Source: Amoebophrya sp. A120 (Eukaryota > Sar > Dinophyceae > Syndiniales > Amoebophryaceae). From it: 64,000 nt of DNA. Below the pieces are notes generated by a model. It saw only the letters and a program-made list of their open reading frames with translations, had not been told where the DNA came from and ran no database searches. Position numbers and translations under genes: made by a program. The stretch is taken from contig CAJINV010000009.1 in the NCBI GenBank assembly GCA_905178155.1, forward strand, positions 1,893,666 through 1,957,665. The letters are read 5' to 3'. Within the stretch, counting starts at the first letter, position 1, and each line of letters starts with the position of its first letter. Of this stretch, positions 13,101 to 24,239 are shown piece by piece.

Positions 13101-14163
13101 CCGGAACGAAGCGATTGAGCGCCCGAGTGTATTCAGAAATAAAAATACGAATACCTTCTCGTAACCTTCCAGGCTCGGATCGCGCGAGAAGATCAGGCAA
13201 TAGATCGAAAAAAAATGGCTGTTCGGCGCAACGTTGTGCGTGAGCATGAAGGCTCCCACGTAGGAGGCCACTTCAAAGCCCAGCTTGTCCTGGAGAATCA
13301 CGTCCAGCAGAGCCCGAAACTCCTCGAGCCGCAACTGGTTATTCTGCTTCCGGCGGGCCATCTGCTCGGCCGCGTGGCGCAGCCGCTCGTTCTTCGACAG
13401 CCACCGCGTCCACAGGGTGCACTCCCGCCCGTGGCTCCCGCCGCCACGACCAGCTGAATGGTGGCCCCGACCGCGGGTGTGGTGGTGCGCGTTGTTGTAG
13501 CCGCTTGCGTTGCCACCCCCGTAATGTTGGCTACTACTTCCGCCCAAGATATTGTTGCCACCGGTATTGCCGCTTGCACCACCACCCGTTCCGTTGTTGT
13601 CGTGGTCCGAGGCACTCCCCACCCCATGGCTAGCACCAAGTCCGTTGGCATTGCCATTTTGGTGCTGTTCATCCGGTCCGCCGTGTTTGTTACTGCTGGA
13701 GGTCGTCGTGGAGGACACCAGTAAGTCTACGAGCTCGTCAAGCCGGAGGGAGCCACTTTGATGTTGATGATGCGAGGTAGTCGCCGCGGCTGCTCCTGTG
13801 CCATTGGCAGCGCTACTGTGGTGGTGATTGTTGTACGATCCTCCTCCGAAGGTGGCTGCGTACGAAGAGTTATTGTGCAGGGTGCTGCTGTTTGACGAGG
13901 CTAGAGTGCCGGCACCGTTCGTCGCCCCGTTGCTTCTCTGGTGGTTGTAGTGATGTTGCCCGCCAGCACCGGCACGGGCCGCCATCTTATTACTCGAGCT
14001 TAGCATCGTGGTGGTCCCAGTAGCGGTTCCGCCGTTCGCAGCAGCGCTCCTGTTGCCTCCAGCAGCATTATAGTCTGGCTGCTGCGGCCCATCGCTGTGG
14101 CCACGGTGCAGGTTCGCAATGCCCCCTCCTCCTGCGGAAGTTCCGCCGACACCTCCACCGATG
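10118..14163 (-). CDS. His/Gln-rich protein with helical core, at least four exons, 5' end not found
   Basis: Exons that join in frame with GT-AG borders are 14163-13155, 12727-12628, 12363-12134 and 11941-10118. Together they give about 1050 residues. The first exon starts after an AG acceptor with TAA upstream, so a further 5' exon is missing. The N-terminal 240 residues are Gly/Asn/His/Ser-rich. Next comes an ordered region of about 200 residues, helical and rich in charged and aromatic residues, shared between exons 1 to 3. The last exon is a 600-residue His/Gln/Ala/Ser tail ending in a Lys/Pro-rich segment. The core faintly resembles helical-hairpin (PPR-like) repeats, but I cannot assign it. 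The low-complexity tails suggest an RNA-granule or regulatory protein, which is inference. The intron 12364-12627 is an introner insertion. Confidence 0.7.
12360..12631 (-). mobile_element. Introner A: TIR element forming a GT-AG intron
   Basis: The 5-bp direct repeats CGCAC (plus strand) lie at 12360-12364 and 12627-12631. Between them is a 262-bp element whose ends, 12365-12390 and 12601-12626, are inverted repeats matching at 25 of 26 bases. On the coding (minus) strand the repeat reads GTGCG and the element begins TATC and ends GATA. The intron therefore runs from the G at 12627 (GTATC donor) to the G at 12364 (GATAG acceptor), and the exons join in frame in the conserved core of the host protein. 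Inside, GCATGACA occurs four times (12448, 12487, 12540, 12577). No coding capacity is present, so it would be non-autonomous. Confidence 0.88.
12869..13075. repeat. Three copies of an AT-rich motif inside an intron
   Basis: The motif CCGCGAAATNTTNAAA followed by a T-rich tail occurs at 12869, 13000 and 13041 inside the first resolved intron (12728-13154) of the His/Gln-rich gene. Copies differ by a few bases. Spacing is irregular (131 and 41 bp), so this is not a simple tandem repeat. Confidence 0.6.
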
Positions 14164-15576
14164 CTGTCAGTTTATGTTTCTGATGAAATAATCTTCTTGA
14201 TGCCACTGTTTTTAATATTACACAACGATGCGTACAACCATGGTACCGATATCTGCCCTGGTTGCTAGAGTTGGTTTATGCTTATCATGGATGCTGGAAG
14301 TTAGCAAGCATCTGCTCATGTTGATCTTTGTCTTCCTCACCGAGATCCACTCGCTGTCAGTGCTATGATGAAGATGTCTAGAGCCCCCGCAAACAACTTA
14401 TATCGACATCAAGTTCATCCAAGAACCTGCTCCAAGTCGACGAATCCAGATGATCCCAAGCGTTCGGCCCCTGGTCTTGCCACTGCGCATTCGAATTCGT
14501 ATCCTGCCAGCCCGAAGCGGCGTCGCTCGTCATGTTGCTGTTGGTGCCTTCTACGTATTTCTTGCTACAACTTGATGACGCCTGAAGAACACGACTACCG
14601 CTGCTGTCGTCAAAAAGCTGCGACCACTAAAACGTCAGCCTCTGCACCCAGTCGCCGACCTGCTAAGTCAAACAGAAAATCTAACAAAGATAGAGAGATA
14701 CTTTTGTGTGCTAGTACTACTACAGAACAAAAATTCATATTTACCCAAACATGCAAAATTCCCTGCCGCGGTCGCTCCTTACTCTCTTTCTTTCCTTCAT
14801 ACGCAACACCCGCACCCAATCCGAAATATGAGAAAAAAAAACGACGACGACCTGTAATATTGGCGCTCAGTGTCATTGCGCTAGCAGACGACACAGGCAT
14901 TCCTAATTCCCCCACTCCCCTGCTGAAACCGATCTTCATCTTGATTCTTGCAAGGCTTCCTCTCATCACTCAGTTGGGGCATAGAAATTTCGAGGTTTGC
15001 ATTGCACGGTGGCAAGACATACTTTTACTTCATCACTTCTATTGCTAGTAGAGCAGGTCTGAATTGTCTTGGACATGAATTGGGACACCTCTCGACAGCA
15101 CGAGCACGACCAAACTATTCGTTTTCTTTGACTCGCCGTCTGGCATCCTGTCCTTTTCCGTATTGACGATTCCATGATGAAGGAGGTCCGTGGCAGCTCA
15201 TGAAGCCCAATAAAGCAGAGACCAAAGAACAAATTTGAATACAAGCGAACATCGCACTGCACAGCGGATTCTCTCCTGCGAGGCTGAGAGCTGCGCTTAT
15301 TTCGCAATCGCTGTCGTGAACTCATGTCGTCGTGCCCCGGTGCCGGAGTAATCACGGAACCATAGGTGAGAAAGAGAGGGACAAACTACTATGGTATTAC
15401 TGTTCATCGAGCTAGCTACAGCTCAAAGAACTACTACTTCAAGTTTCTTTTCTTGTCGCTGAATATTTGTCGCCGGAGGTGTGGTTGGGGTTGAGCTTGG
15501 AGGAGAAAACAGATTCTACCGCGTTTTCAAGTTTGTAGAAGTAGAACTTCGATTAATATCGATACCCTTGGTCCTC
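14164..15576. other. Intergenic or 5' exon region, unresolved
   Basis: This stretch must hold the missing 5' exon and promoter of the His/Gln-rich gene and the 3' flank of the J-protein gene. A plausible GT donor (GTGAGG) lies near 14334 on the minus strand, but I could not connect an ATG to it. A 227-codon plus-strand ORF (14365-15048) has no recognisable features and is not called. Confidence 0.4.
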
Positions 15577-18472
15577 CTACAAGTCTTGATCTTTTCCCCT
15601 AGTACCGCCTCGACTATACACCGAGGATGGTCGGCTATTTTTGCCCGCTGTCGTCCCTCGATTTCCGCCGGAGGTCTGTGAGGAGGAAGATCCGCCACCT
15701 GTTCGAGGACTGCTGCTCGCAGTACTTCTGGACTGCTGTGATCTAGTTGTGGTTCTACTATTCGAGGCGGCGCGGTCGCTCTTCTCGTCTCCCGAAGAAT
15801 CAGCGTAGGAGTGCCCCCCGCCGTACTGATTTGTCGAGCTATCGTAAGGAAAAATCCCCCCTCCCCATATCGAAAACGAAACTTGTGTTGCTGTGTTTGA
15901 GTACACAAATCACATTTGTCTTGCAGTAAGGCACTCCGGCCAGATCCGCAGCCTAGGTGGGAGAGCTCAGGTCTAGTTGTTCAGCATTGCAAAAGGCTAC
16001 CCTCTAGGACCAAGAGCATGCCAAATCGCTTCACAATTGGGCAGATGCCTCTGCGCTTGTCCTTTTGCAAGACAAACCTGATTTGTGGCCACAAATCAGC
16101 AACACAAATTTTCGGAAACATACCTTTTTGATATGGGGAGGGGGGATTTTTCCTCTCAATACGAGCCGCCGCTTCTACTATGCTGGCCGTGACTCGGGGC
16201 GCCGCCCATGCTGTAGCCGCTGCTGGTGCCACCTCCCCCACCCATGCCACCGAAAAAGTGGGTAGCGGCGTGGTAGAGTTTCGGGTGGCTGGATTTGATG
16301 GTCTCGAGCTTGTCGCAGGAGGTCTTCGGCATGGACTTGGCTCGCTCCATCTCCTTCGACCGGGAGGTCGGATCGGCGATTTTCCGTGCCTGCATCACGC
16401 GCTTCCACATTTTCTTTTCCTGGTACTCGCACTCCGACTGCTGGGAGCGGATGAACTGCATCTCCACCTCCTCCTCCAGCTCCAGCCGGTTCGCTTTGTT
16501 TTTCGGAAACTGCTGGTTAAAGTCCCGTTCGCTGTGGACAAAATACTGCGCCTTCAGCCGCGACGTCTTCTGCTCCACCTGGAACGTCGAGTCGCGCGTC
16601 AGGGAAAACCTGTTTAGTCGTAGTTGCAGGGAAAGATAAGAAGAGCTAACTACAGCGATGAGGCCGTGACTTCTTATTTCCATCGCAATTTTTTGCTATT
16701 CCTAGCTAGTACCGAACAATGGTGCAAAACTGTCGAACCTATGTTGCCAAGGTACAAAAAAGAGTCTTTTTTTCTTGTATGAGCATAGGAATTCTTTGGG
16801 AATTCAAAATAGCGAAGCGAAAAAAATAGTGCTAAGTAGTACACTCGATGGGTCCTTGGCTGGAATATTCCGGACGACGTAAGTGCGGTGAGAATGACGA
16901 AGAGCAGGGGGAGTAAATTCAAAAGTTGTTGTCGCTGTACGTCTTCTGGAGCTGTTTTCATTTTTTTTTTTGCGCATGAATGTGACAATCACAATGCTCG
17001 TCTTGGTCATCGAAGTGTACCACTGCATTATGTAAATCAACGGGACCAAGTCCAAGAGCACCACAACCGCGTGCTACACAAAGGCAAATCCAGCACTAGT
17101 CTATGTGAATTATCTTTTCCGCACCTGCTTGCTGCTGCTGTCGCTGCGCGCCGCGAGCACCTCCAGGGTGCCTGTTCTGCTGCTGCATCCGACCCCCGTT
17201 GAAGAACATGTCGAAAAAGTCGTTTGCTGTCATAAACTCCTCCTGGCGAAAATTTGTCTGCTGCTCAGCTCGATCGGGATCGCCACATTGGTCGTAGATG
17301 CGTCTGTGTGTAGGAAAAAAAATGCCAGACTAGAAAGGTTTTTCATGATTTCATAGTTGCGACGTGGCTGCGAGAGCAACATCAGTGATTTCATCATGAT
17401 TATGGCTTCAAAATCTAAATCGTACCAACAACGTGCCAAAAATTAGACGTACCTTTTATTTGTGTCTTCCAGACACTGCACGGCTTTGCTGAGTTTTTTG
17501 AAGGCTTCTTCCGCGCCCGGCGCCCCGTTCTTGTCCGGGTGCAGCTTGAGCGCCAGCTTCTTGTAGGCCTTTTTGATTTCGTCGACCGAGGCCGTTTTTG
17601 TCAGCCCCATCAATGCGTAGAAGTCCTTGGTGCGGAGAATTTTCTGCACGAGCTGCATTTGCTCCGGCGTGTACTCCCGTTTGGGCTGCGTGGCGGCCTT
17701 GGCGCTCGCGCTCGAACTGGTACCTGCTCGGCCCGCTGCGGTGGGGCGCGTAGTTTGACTCGACGAGGACGACGAAGAGCCGCCGCTGTTCGGTGCGGCA
17801 CCTCCTCGACTCGTCGGGTTATTTGCTGCCCCAGCACCTCCTGCTCGCGCGTTCGCGGTGGCACCAGCAGTTCGTGGTTGCTGCGCCCCCGCTGTAGTGG
17901 GCCCAGCGCCGGCGCGCGGCCTCTGGTGCTGGCCGGCGGTGGCTCCGCCGGTTGCTGCCCCATTAGTGCTGGTGGTTCCGCGCCTGCTGTTGGCACGCCT
18001 TCTGGCGCTGCCGCCGCTGCGATTCCTCGCGTTCTGCTGAGCTTGGCGGGAGAGGTACGCGGTGAGAAGGCTGCGCATGGCACCCGGATCGGCGCCCAGC
18101 CTGACAGCCTTTTCCATGAACCTGGTTTGTGTTTTCAATGATGCTCTCGTTGCACTTTTCCTTGACTTCATGCTCTTGTCTGGTGTCGTGGTCAAAAATT
18201 ACAACAAGATGAATTTCATCAAAGCATCATGAAGAGTTAGAGTGATATACATCCGCGTGGTCATCATCTTAGTGAATGATCATTATCTTTTACACGACTA
18301 ACCGGCAGTAAATTCATCTTGCCACTACTAGCAAAATCTTCAGCAAAAAGTATAAATCGAGAGAGTACTTCTGCGCTTTCTCCTTGTCGCCCTGGGAGAT
18401 CGCTTCCCGCATGCGCGCTGTACACTGATCCACACCATCTTGGTTAATGTTCGCGGTCATTTGCGCAGTCAT
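15577..18472 (-). CDS. DNAJB12/DNAJB14-type ER membrane J-domain protein (J domain, TM, DUF1977)
   Basis: Six exons are proposed: 18472-18369, 18121-17453, 17303 to about 17125, 17073-17021, 16609-16163 and 15838-15577. Exon 1 and the start of exon 2 encode the helical N-terminus typical of DNAJB12/14, joined in phase by a GT-AG intron. A long Ser/Ala/Gly-rich insert follows. Then comes a J domain with the HPD tripeptide and the family's short EFMTANDFFDMFF-like segment after it. Exon 4 encodes one hydrophobic segment (VVVLLDLVPLIYIM), and exon 5 the DUF1977 domain (FSLTRDSTFQVEQ onward). The tail is Gly/Ser-rich. Family members sit in the ER membrane and recruit Hsp70 to membrane-protein substrates. 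The exon 3/4 junction is unresolved: the obvious GT at 17124 is in the wrong phase, and a GC donor at about 17122 would fit. The last intron is an introner. Confidence 0.88.
15835..16166 (-). mobile_element. Introner B: long-TIR element forming a GT-AG intron
   Basis: The coding-strand direct repeats GCTCG lie at 16162-16166 and 15835-15839 and flank a 322-bp element. It begins TATTGAGAGG and ends CCTTACGATA on the coding strand. A perfect 25-bp inverted repeat lies near the ends (plus strand 15847-15871 and 16129-16153), and a further inverted match (TTGTGTTGCTG) lies inward. The intron is 15839-16162, with GTATT as donor and GATAG as acceptor. The joined exon keeps the frame into the Gly/Ser-rich tail of the J-protein. 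Internal TGCAAGACAAAC (16066-16077) resembles TGCATGACAAAC in introner A. A GATTTGTGGCCACAAATC palindrome lies at about 16078-16098. Confidence 0.9.
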
Positions 18473-20153
18473 ATTTTCTTCTTCTCACAGCTCCTACGAT
18501 CTTCCGCCCTGCTATCGTTCGTGCGCGAATGGGAAGTGCTGGCTCGAAGTCGAACTGATTCTTCTTCCCTTCTTACTCTTAGCTCCCCTCGCGTCTGGTG
18601 GTTCACGTTCTTTCCAATTGCAATTGGCTCGCTTCTTTTCGTCAACTACTGCGTTGCCTAGTTGTCGCAGCCAGTGCACTGTAATACGAGAATCCGGTTA
18701 CATCATCTCCTCGCCAAGGGAATGGACGAGACAAGGCAGAGACGGTTTGCGGCACGAGCGAACGCCAACACGAACCATGGACATGGTTTTCTCTATCTGT
18801 CTCTGCTGCGGCATTATGAAGACACTAAGACTACTAGATCGATGCAGGACGACGTTGACGAGCCAGGATGTAATACTACAGATATGAGTTGGAGTTCTGT
18901 ATGGAGACGATAACAGGGAAAATAGAAATACAGGGACAAGACTCCTGCGCAGCTATATTACCTCGAAGACTTTGCTACCGGAGAAATGACTTTGAGTTTG
19001 AGAAGATGACAGGACAAAAATAAAAATATTTCTTTCACTTTTCCTTCAAAACTTTGTTGCGAGATCTCATCGGGAATGTATCTTCTGTCTTCAGACAAGG
19101 AAGCAGAGCTGCCGGGGGGAAAAGTCAGCAGGCGTGTTGAGATTTAGTTCTAGTCGAGCTTGTAAAACAGGGGGCCTGAAGGCGTTCGAATTCCGCAAAA
19201 AAATGTGCGTGGAAAAATAACAAAAACGGCACACTTAGTTGTCCAATCAACTCGACAAAACGACGAATAGATTGTGTTTGTGATTGATTAGGTGAGCCAA
19301 AAGTATTCAAAACGGCAGGACTGAACGTGGATTGTGTTGGTTGAACGAGCGGGTCTAGTGATCCTCCTATTATTTTTTTTCTTTGCACGAAGTAAGTTTT
19401 TTGTACGTGCTGAACCGCACCAATCGCCTACTTCTTCGTCGAAACGAAAAAGAACTGCAATTGCATTTTTTTTTGTACTACTGGTGGTGGTGCTTGATGT
19501 TGATGGCGGGAGCAATACAAATGGTTTTGCTTTATTTGCATTTATGTGTTTCGTCCGGTCGTCGCCGGTGGAGGACAGTACATTGCATTGAGAAGTCTTT
19601 TACGGGAGTAGAACAACTTAAACGAAATTTTGATGTGCATGTGGGTGTGGCACCCGCGAAACTGAGAGCCGTTCTTGTCGGGATACTAGGGCTTTCTTGT
19701 TGAGCACGACATCAAACTAGGGCGTTTATTCCATAATTGAGTAGAAACTCATGCCCGTTGTGGTTGTACACAAATCTTCGACGGCAACATCTTCTGTATC
19801 AAGCGTGATCGTTTAGCAAGGTTCTATCGGACACCGAGTTCAAGAGTTTCAAGCTCATGCTCAAGAAACACAAAAGGGAGTAAGCGACAACATCAACATG
19901 TGTTTTCGTCGTGGTAGGCAAGACGCTCCCAAGTAAATACAACAAAGACTTTCTTCAAAAAGTTTCAAAAAATCATACAAGAACATTGCGTCTGCGCTTT
20001 TCCTTTTTGCAAGAACTCGTGCTTCTATCTTCTGGTTACGTTTATGCTTTGCCGGTACATCAACATGACAGTTGTCGGAATCGCCCACCCCCAGGTTGTC
20101 GGTCTACTTCACTCGAGGACATCCATGTTTTGCATCCTCTCTTCATCAGCTTC
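18473..20153. other. Intergenic region, nothing recognised
   Basis: The stretch holds the upstream flank of the J-protein gene and the 3' flank of the Sec14-like gene. Only short ORFs without domains were found on either strand. Confidence 0.5.
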
Positions 20154-22499
20154 CTACAGGAGCAGGTTGCTGCTGCTGCTTCCGACGACGCGCACGCTTT
20201 TTTTGCAGAGGTCCACACCCCTGCCTTCCAAGCCGAACTTCTGAATGCCCGTCACGCGTCGGTAGCCGCCGGACGAGTAGAGGATGTTCTCGTCCGACAG
20301 GCCCTCGGCCTTCAGCTTTTTTGCGTAGTCCTTGCCGAAGATCTTCACTTTGTTCTTGGTGGTCGGCGACAGAAAGACCGAGATGGCGCCCCAAATCATC
20401 TGGAAAATGAAGGGCGAGTTGATCAGCAGAATCTTGTACGCCGAGTCCGGGCTGAAATACTCGTACCGCTTCACGAACTCCGCGAAAAATTGGATTTTCC
20501 GCTGCAAGTTCTTCTGCGACTTCAGCGTCCACGCCATATCGAGCACTATGACGTTTTTGTACTGCAAAACTGAGGTCGTGTCACGATCTTCCTGAGCAGC
20601 TGACGAGGATGTTGCAGATGGTTCTTGGTTTCTATTTGTAGTCTTTTCCTGTTCATCTTCTAGAATCGCGTGATTTGTCCGCATCTTCTCCACCAGAGTT
20701 CCGTTCAGCCGCCGTATGTTTTCCGTGACGCAGTACTCCATCTGCAGCATGGGTTCCAGCATGCGCTCGCTCCCCACCTCATCGATCGCGGAGAAGTCCA
20801 ACAGATGCCACAAAACCGGATACCCATAAAAGGTCTCGTATCCGAGGTGCAAAACCTCGTAGTCCAGCCACTGGCGCTCCCGTGCGGACAAGTGCGCCAC
20901 GGCGTACGTGAACGGGGGCGGGATCAAGGCTGTTGATGCTACAGCAGCCTTCTGCTGGCTCGCGGTCGTGCCCGCACCTCCTGGTGGCGCCGAGTGAGCG
21001 TGCGTGAGCCGAGCTAAATCTTCCTGACCACTCGCCGCGAAAAATTCCGCTGTGTTTTCGGAAATTCTTGCTTTTCCACTGTTAGGGTTGTTCTGATCCC
21101 TTTTCATGGAGGGGCTGGGCGTCGCGCTGCTAGATGAAGCGGTTGAAAGCAGCCCGAGCTTGCTTCGCTCCTGCATGGCCATGCGGAAACAGCGCTCCGT
21201 GACTTGGCTACGGTCGCGCTCCTTGCGGTACCCGAAGACAAACTGCCAGATCAATGATTCGTCCAGCCGAAAACCTCCATGCTTCGGAGCAAACTCGCGC
21301 GCGAAAAGTTTCTCGAGGCGCTCGAACATCAGATTGTCGCGGTCGTCCCGCTGCTCGTACGTCTGCGTCTCCAGGTTCTTTTGGTAGCTCGCTGGAGTGC
21401 GCCGGAACTTGCTGTGCGTGGCGGAGTTGGTGCTTGAAATCTTCCCAGCTCCTGCCGTAAGAGTGCCTTGAGGGGTTGACGATACGGAGCCGGGAAGTTG
21501 TGGATTCTGCCTGTAGTTCCCATAACTGCTTCCTGTCGCTGCCGCGGTCCCGTTTGGTACTCCGGGTCCTCCCGCGGCAGACCGATGCCTTCGCCACCCC
21601 TGGTCGCGGTCGCTGGCGCTGCGATTTGCCTCCGACTCACACGTGTGGAATCCCGCACTGGAGTGTGACCTGGTGAGTTCGCGACTCGGCATACGCTCAA
21701 AGTCTGAGTGGTCGTGAGCTGTCGCAAAGCCTCCGGAGCTAGGTTGAAGTTGTCCACCTTGTGAAGACAAGACTCCCCCGCCCGGAAAACCGAAAGAGAA
21801 CGAAGAATGCGGGAACAAGCCTGGGGATTGTTGTACTGGCTGCGCCTGAGCACCAGCACCCGCTGCGTTCGCGGACCCAGCGCTATACAATTGGGAGGAA
21901 GACGATTTCCGTTTTATCGCCACCACGGGGGGCTCAAACCCGAGACAACACGCGCGCCCCCACCAGTGGAGCACGCCCTGTAGACAGGCGGCCATGATGC
22001 TGCTGTCGTCAACGATGTGGCTGACGCGCTGGCTTGATGTTCGGGGAAGCGCCGCGGACTTGTCAGCACGTAGAAGCTGATGGTGAGGCGGAGAGGCTAG
22101 TAGTCCTCCAGGTGTGCTACCGCTGAGCTTGTATAGGCTCGGGCTGGCTGTTGATGAGTAGGGATAATTCAAATGCGGGCTATTGCTCGGCACGTAAGCA
22201 GGAAGTTGAGGCTGTGCTAGAGCGTAGTTTCCTCCGCTTCCGCTCTTGCGATTAGGATTTGCGAACTCCTCGTGACCGTTGTTTGTGTTGCCAGTGCCAC
22301 TCGTTCTTCCTTTTGGAGCTAGCCGCAGCTGCTCAAGATCGTCCTCATGGTCCTTTAGAAGGAATAACTTTCGCGAGGAGGGGGCGGTATCAGATTTACC
22401 CACGTTTCCCGTGGTGGAAAAGAGCTTTGGCGTGTTGATGAGCTGCTGAGACCCGGCCGCATTCTCAATACTCGAAGTGCGCGTCGAAGCGGTGGACAT
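20154..22499 (-). CDS. Sec14-like (CRAL-TRIO) lipid-binding protein with long disordered N-terminus
   Basis: A single 781-codon frame runs from the ATG at 22499 to the stop at 20154 with no need for introns. The first 350 residues are Ser/Gly/Gln-rich and probably disordered. A helical segment of about 75 residues (about 365-440) could be the CRAL-TRIO N-terminal helical region. The C-terminal 220 residues match the CRAL-TRIO lipid-binding fold. A GYPVLW strand near residue 560 is followed by NVIVLDMAW (649), the KILLINSPFIF segment (about 690), and a TTKNKVKIFG segment (about 714) typical of the gate helix region. Sec14 proteins bind and exchange phosphatidylinositol, phosphatidylcholine or other lipids at membranes. 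The ligand cannot be told from the sequence. The unusually long N-terminal linker and a Ser-rich insert in the domain are lineage features. Confidence 0.88.
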   Translation of the reverse strand: MSTASTRTSSIENAAGSQQLINTPKLFSTTGNVGKSDTAPSSRKLFLLKDHEDDLEQLRLAPKGRTSGTGNTNNGHEEFANPNRKSGSGGNYALAQPQLPAYVPSNSPHLNYPYSSTASPSLYKLSGSTPGGLLASPPHHQLLRADKSAALPRTSSQRVSHIVDDSSIMAACLQGVLHWWGRACCLGFEPPVVAIKRKSSSSQLYSAGSANAAGAGAQAQPVQQSPGLFPHSSFSFGFPGGGVLSSQGGQLQPSSGGFATAHDHSDFERMPSRELTRSHSSAGFHTCESEANRSASDRDQGWRRHRSAAGGPGVPNGTAAATGSSYGNYRQNPQLPGSVSSTPQGTLTAGAGKISSTNSATHSKFRRTPASYQKNLETQTYEQRDDRDNLMFERLEKLFAREFAPKHGGFRLDESLIWQFVFGYRKERDRSQVTERCFRMAMQERSKLGLLSTASSSSATPSPSMKRDQNNPNSGKARISENTAEFFAASGQEDLARLTHAHSAPPGGAGTTASQQKAAVASTALIPPPFTYAVAHLSARERQWLDYEVLHLGYETFYGYPVLWHLLDFSAIDEVGSERMLEPMLQMEYCVTENIRRLNGTLVEKMRTNHAILEDEQEKTTNRNQEPSATSSSAAQEDRDTTSVLQYKNVIVLDMAWTLKSQKNLQRKIQFFAEFVKRYEYFSPDSAYKILLINSPFIFQMIWGAISVFLSPTTKNKVKIFGKDYAKKLKAEGLSDENILYSSGGYRRVTGIQKFGLEGRGVDLCKKSVRVVGSSSSNLLL

Positions 22500-24239
22500 A
22501 TTTTCGTGTCTCGGGTGCTTCTTGTTGGGCTGCGGCTACGACGATTGGTTCATCCTCTTGACTTTTTCTACACCTATCCACCACCACGAAACGAAAGCGT
22601 GGAGGAATACAATAATTTTTGCTCCTTGGAGATGCGCACATCGATGTTAATGATAATTTCCGACGAAATCGAAAAGATAAAGATGCGATTAGGAGGTAGT
22701 TTCAGAAAGGTAATTGCGAGGTGCTGGCGTGCTGCGTGGAAAACCTACGATGCTGATATCTATGATCTTGATCTTCTGAGCGACTCGCTACAGAAGTTCT
22801 TGGAGAAAACAGAATATTAAAATGGAAATGCTTCTTGCGCTGTGGTCTTACTGGTCTTATGTGAAGAATAAAGTGCATGAGAAAGCTAAAGCTAGCCCAT
22901 CGTCCATGAATACATATTTTGTCGCCAACGTCACACACCGTCACCCGGGTTGGGCGTTCAAATTCGTTGTGAAAATTTACTGGAGGACTGCATGGTCAAG
23001 TCATGGTGGGAGGTAAGATGAAACGATCTCTGCTCATTCTTAGCGTTAGGGTGCGCATGCGCCTGTGTCATCTATCCGTGCTAGCTCTACTACACATCGA
23101 CAGGAGGAGGCTTTTGGGCAGTTGGGGTTAGGGACCTGCTTCAGGTGCGTGTGTTGATATTGCGGCTTTATCTTCGAAAATGCTCTGCACGAACCTAAAG
23201 AGCTTTCTTATGCTTATCTTCGTCTTCCAAATAGGTTCTTGTACTAGCCTATTCGTTATCATTTCTTTTTCTACTGCTCGTGCGTGTGCCTCATCTCTTT
23301 GAAGCCGTAGCCATTCTTACATTATCTCGACCTCCTCCCTCTTTGCAACTGCACGCAATCAACCATACTCCTGTTGCGCGAGGACTTTCTTCGCACTTTC
23401 GCTTTGACAAACGCAGGAGCAGGACATCGAGATTTAAGCCCAATGTGAGTTGTTCAAAAGCAGCTGGGAGAGCACCAGAGCAGTTAGCACACAAAGTCAC
23501 GTAAAACGACGTCCTAGACCGAAGACTAACCACTTCGTTGAATTCTGTGTGTACTAGGACCGAATGAATCACGCGGCGCGCGGGTTGCAACCGTCCGATG
23601 TTGTGCCTTTATTACTTCTGGCGATGAATTACCGATTGAAAATCGAAAAACCAAAAAAGGAACATCAGAAAAGCGCCGCATTTGCACGAAATATGCAGTC
23701 CCGGGCAGCACATGCACATGTGACACTGGACAGAAAGAAATTCAACATCGCAAAATTGATCTTCAAAATCGTGAGAGATTGATAGACCCGAAGATGAAAT
23801 CTGGAAAAAGCTACACGATAGCAAACGAAAACTACAACAAGCAGGCGTTTCATCAAACGCGTAATACTAAATTCGATCGCTTCAAACGCCCAACTACAAG
23901 CTTTGTACTTCTAAATTTGATGCGGTTGATAGCTAGGTCGTAGGCGATAGAGAGGATACTACTGATTAAGTAGCGGTCAAAGCAGCGATAACTTCATTTT
24001 CATTTATCATTTATGTAGCTGCCACCGCAAGCGCAACGGTTTAGATTTTCATTTTGATTGTCCACGCTGACTAGGACAATAACAAGCTGAAGTGTCTGCT
24101 AGAATCATATTCATGATTTCCGTACTACATCTACATCTAGCACATGCAACAGAAAAAGAAACTAGATCAGGAAAATGTTGCTACACCGGATCGTCCCCTT
24201 GTCCTGGCGGACGGTGCCACATCGTCCGGTACCTACTAC
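22500..24239. other. Intergenic region, nothing recognised
   Basis: No domain-bearing ORF was found. The 104-codon plus-strand ORF at 22506-22820 overlaps the upstream flank of the Sec14-like gene and has no recognisable feature. Confidence 0.5.

Noticed and set aside
14365-15048. 227-codon plus-strand ORF
   Set aside because: Composition is Ser/Arg/Cys/Leu mixed with no domain, and it lies in the likely 5' region of the minus-strand His/Gln-rich gene.
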